A stretch of DNA of 7,686 nt. Origin: Gammaproteobacteria bacterium. GTDB taxonomy: Bacteria > Pseudomonadota > Gammaproteobacteria > JAABTG01. The translations under genes were made by a program, and so were the position numbers. The stretch spans positions 1 through 7,686 of the forward strand of contig JASJBY010000261.1 in NCBI GenBank assembly GCA_030066245.1, in the 5' to 3' direction. Under the pieces are notes generated by a model. That model did no database searches and was not told the DNA's origin. It saw nothing but the letters and a program-made list of their open reading frames with translations. Shown here piece by piece: positions 6,380 to 7,686 of the stretch (positions are counted from its first letter, which is position 1; each line of letters opens with the position of its first letter).

Positions 6380-6428
6380 CTGCCCGCTGCCCGCTGCCCG
6401 CTGCCCGCTGCCCGCTGCCCTCTGCCCT
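6380..6428 (+). repeat. Tandem heptamer array, 7 x CTGCCC(G/T)
   Basis: Five copies of CTGCCCG (6380-6414) followed by two of CTGCCCT (6415-6428), head to tail. On the minus strand this gives seven GGG tracts with 4-nt loops, which satisfies the canonical G-quadruplex rule. The array runs into the right inverted-repeat arm. Confidence 0.93.
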
Positions 6429-6441
6429 CTGCTCCCTTCTT
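6422..6441 (-). repeat. Right 20-bp inverted repeat
   Basis: Inverted copy of the 6167-6186 arm with one mismatch. It overlaps the last heptamer unit and ends 13 bp from the stop codon of the DsrC-like gene. Confidence 0.7.
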
Positions 6442-6454
6442 AACGCTTGCTGCT

Positions 6455-6793
6455 TCAGTAGCCGCCTTTGCGCCGGCTCTCGGGTAGGCCGGCAATCTTG
6501 CCTCCCTGTTTGCTGGGCATGTGCGGAAACAGCTCGTACATGTCCTTGCTGGTGGCCTTGGTGCCCCACTTGGCGCTCATGGCCTTGAGTATGGTGCGCT
6601 CGTTGGGCTGGTTGCCGCCGTTGTTCAGGTACTCCTCGCGCAGGTAGTGAATGATGTCCCAATGCTTGTCCGTGAGCGACACTTCCTCCTCGGCCGCGAT
6701 GATTTCCGCGATCTTCTCCGTCCATTCGGTGGGTTCCACGAGGTAGCCTTTCTCATTGGTCTCGACGACTTTACCGTCAACTTCGTACGCCAT
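6455..6793 (-). CDS. DsrC/TusE-family protein lacking both signature cysteines (RspA-like)
   Basis: Small cytosolic protein of 112 residues, the normal DsrC length. Family hallmarks: N-terminal EVDGKVVETNEKGYLVEPTEW (4-24), LTDKHWDIIHYLREEY (40-55), KAMSAKWGTK (70-79), and the C-terminal arm KIAGLPES (99-106). DsrC normally carries a trisulfide on two arm cysteines (one in ..QxCxIAGLP, one near the C-terminus) and TusE keeps only the last. Here the first is G98 and the tail ESRRKGGY has none; the whole protein has no Cys. It therefore cannot carry sulfur as DsrC or TusE does, and fits the Cys-less paralogues called RspA, thought to be regulatory (from memory of the DsrC literature). ATG 6793 has a perfect AGGAGG (6801-6806) 7 nt upstream. 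It lies 138 bp downstream of the Cas6-like gene on the same strand and may be co-transcribed with it. Confidence 0.9.
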   Translation of the reverse strand: MAYEVDGKVVETNEKGYLVEPTEWTEKIAEIIAAEEEVSLTDKHWDIIHYLREEYLNNGGNQPNERTILKAMSAKWGTKATSKDMYELFPHMPSKQGGKIAGLPESRRKGGY

Positions 6794-6931
6794 GCCTTCC
6801 CCTCCTACATGAAGCTGGAACTGCAGTAAAGATTCAGTACAACAGGAGTGATGTCCACCACCGGGGCAACAGCGGCTCCGTCCGGTGTCCGGATATGCTA
6901 ACAAATCCCGTGTTTGTGGGCTGACCGCCGC
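6794..6931 (-). other. Gap between Cas6-like and DsrC-like genes
   Basis: 138 bp read on the minus strand from one gene to the next. It holds the strong Shine-Dalgarno of the DsrC-like gene (6801-6806) and a small perfect hairpin TCCGG-TGT-CCGGA at 6881-6893 with no U-tract, so it is not an obvious terminator. No clear -35/-10 pair was found; whether the DsrC-like gene has its own promoter is open. Confidence 0.4.
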
Positions 6932-7621
6932 TTACTCTTCCGAAGCTTTCTTGACCGGTGCGATGCCCTTGTGGGGAATAAAAAGGCCACAGCCGAGCTT
7001 TCGGTCAGGCCCGATGCCGAGTTGCTGCAGCTTGAGCGACTCCTCCCTGCTCAGGTCCGCGACCATGACGCTGCGGGTGAACAGCCTCTCTCCCGGCGTC
7101 TGGATGTAGTGACTCTTCCCGCACAGAATCTTGCGAACCCGGATTCCCATGTTAGTCAACTCTTGAGCCACCCACTCCACGAACGTCCCCTCGTCTGCTG
7201 CCTCAGGTGCCACCACGTAGCGGGCGAACAGCGTGGGCAGGGGCTCGAAAGGTTTGACCTGGGCATCGCCCACCCGCATGGGGTGATCGCCCACCGCCAG
7301 GTCCGCGCCGCTGAGGGCGCGCGCGGCCTCGACTCGCATCTTCGGCAGCCGCAGCGTCATACGGGCGCGGCGCGACAGGTAAAGTATGGCGTCCGGGGTT
7401 TCATCGGGTCGGTACCAGCCATTCTGGGAGCCGGCGCCGTGAATGACGTGGATCCCCGCCAGCGGTTCATGGTCCAGCCATGGCAGGATCTGGCGCACGC
7501 CTTGCGACAGCGCGAAGGCGTGGTCCAGTGGAAGAGCCCGGCAGTCTATCCGAAACAGCAGATCCACGACTTCGTCTTGAGTCTGCTGAGTGTCCTCGTG
7601 CGTATCTTCGTGCCAGTACAT
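6932..7621 (-). CDS. Cas6/Cmx6-like (type I-MYXAN) RNA-binding protein, stand-alone
   Basis: 229-residue protein resembling the Cas6/Cmx6 family of subtype MYXAN, RNA endonucleases that cut CRISPR precursor transcripts. Seen: the N-terminal ferredoxin-like start VDLLFRIDCRALPLDHAFALS (19-39) with H34 in the LDH motif; QILPWL (44-49); a GIHVIHGAG segment (57-64); the basic strand YLSRRARMTLRLP (81-93); a second domain from LPTLFARYV (128-136); and the C-terminal glycine-rich loop LGIGPDRKLGCGLFIP (201-216), the signature of Cas6/RAMP folds. The first ~18 residues are polar and His/Asp/Gln-rich, beyond the family core. ATG 7621 is chosen; the frame stays open to the window edge, but the upstream part does not look homologous. 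No other cas gene or CRISPR array is visible; the neighbour is a DsrC-like gene. It could be a true Cas6 working in trans or a relative reused for another RNA. Confidence 0.75.
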   Translation of the reverse strand: MYWHEDTHEDTQQTQDEVVDLLFRIDCRALPLDHAFALSQGVRQILPWLDHEPLAGIHVIHGAGSQNGWYRPDETPDAILYLSRRARMTLRLPKMRVEAARALSGADLAVGDHPMRVGDAQVKPFEPLPTLFARYVVAPEAADEGTFVEWVAQELTNMGIRVRKILCGKSHYIQTPGERLFTRSVMVADLSREESLKLQQLGIGPDRKLGCGLFIPHKGIAPVKKASEE

Positions 7622-7686
7622 TTTCAGTTCACCGGTAGCGCGGCTTGGATTGACTCGCGGTCCAGCCACCAATTGTCCTGCACCAG

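Larger units (their letters stand above)
6167..6441. repeat. Repeat island bounded by 20-bp inverted repeats
   Basis: Non-coding block between the convergent PiuC-like and DsrC-like genes. Its ends, 6167-6186 and 6422-6441, are inverted copies of each other with 19 of 20 bases identical (the single difference is at 6175). Inside are an octamer array, a G-rich heptamer array and about 115 bp of unique sequence with no open frame I believe. Terminal inverted repeats around a short non-coding core suggest a MITE-like or REP-like element, or a long-range stem that could work as a shared terminator for the two genes. No target-site duplication was recognised. Confidence 0.6.

Noticed and set aside
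6215..6428. CRISPR array suggested by repeats near a Cas6-like gene
   Set aside because: Units are 7 and 8 bp, strictly head to tail without spacers; a CRISPR needs ~24-48 bp repeats separated by unique spacers.
6244..6725. Minus-strand frames crossing the heptamer repeats (repetitive Gly/Ser/Gln/Ala peptide)
   Set aside because: The peptide is produced by the tandem repeat read in different frames; it overlaps the well-supported DsrC-like gene and has no ribosome-binding site.

Overview
The window is high-GC bacterial chromosomal DNA, densely coded, with genes on both strands and almost every gene as its own short transcription unit. The best guess is a gammaproteobacterium with sulfur-oxidizer affinities (Chromatiales / Ectothiorhodospiraceae-like). 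This rests on a DsrC/TusE-family protein, a YbiX/PiuC hydroxylase, a lipoprotein cytochrome c and the general protein style. It is inference from the gene set; there is no rRNA or other phylogenetic marker here.

Layout: (1) 125-1147 (+) a three-domain [2Fe-2S]/FAD/NAD(P) oxidoreductase, convergent with (2) 1173-1742 (-) a helical protein of unknown function. (3) 1997-3046 (+) a 349-residue soluble protein, perhaps of the uncharacterised Sfum_1244-like family, convergent with (4) 3098-3484 (-) a small monohaem cytochrome c lipoprotein. An AT-rich divergent promoter region (3485-3683) then leads into a + strand pair: (5) 3684-4292 a prolyl-4-hydroxylase-type Fe(II)/2-oxoglutarate dioxygenase and (6) 4314-4682 a degenerate response-regulator receiver protein starting at TTG. 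Convergent to these is (7) 4728-5135 (-) a protein with a hemerythrin-like N-terminus and a CxxCxxC motif. After about 330 bp without a clear gene comes (8) 5469-6137 (+) a second Fe(II)/2OG dioxygenase, of the PiuC/YbiX (PKHD) type. (9) 6138-6454 is a non-coding repeat island: six copies of an 8-mer and seven of a G-rich 7-mer, bounded by a 20-bp near-perfect inverted repeat. (10) 6455-6793 (-) is a DsrC-like protein lacking both signature cysteines, and upstream of it on the same strand (11) 6932-7621 (-) is a stand-alone Cas6/Cmx6-like protein with no other cas gene or CRISPR array in view.

Theme: many products handle iron, oxygen or electrons (ferredoxin-reductase, cytochrome c, two 2OG dioxygenases, hemerythrin-like protein). 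Several are familiar folds that have lost their signature residues: the receiver without its phospho-Asp, the DsrC without Cys, the hemerythrin-like protein without its distal His set, and the reductase with altered flavin/NAD motifs. These, together with the Cas6-like/DsrC-like pair and the repeat island, are the parts most worth following up.
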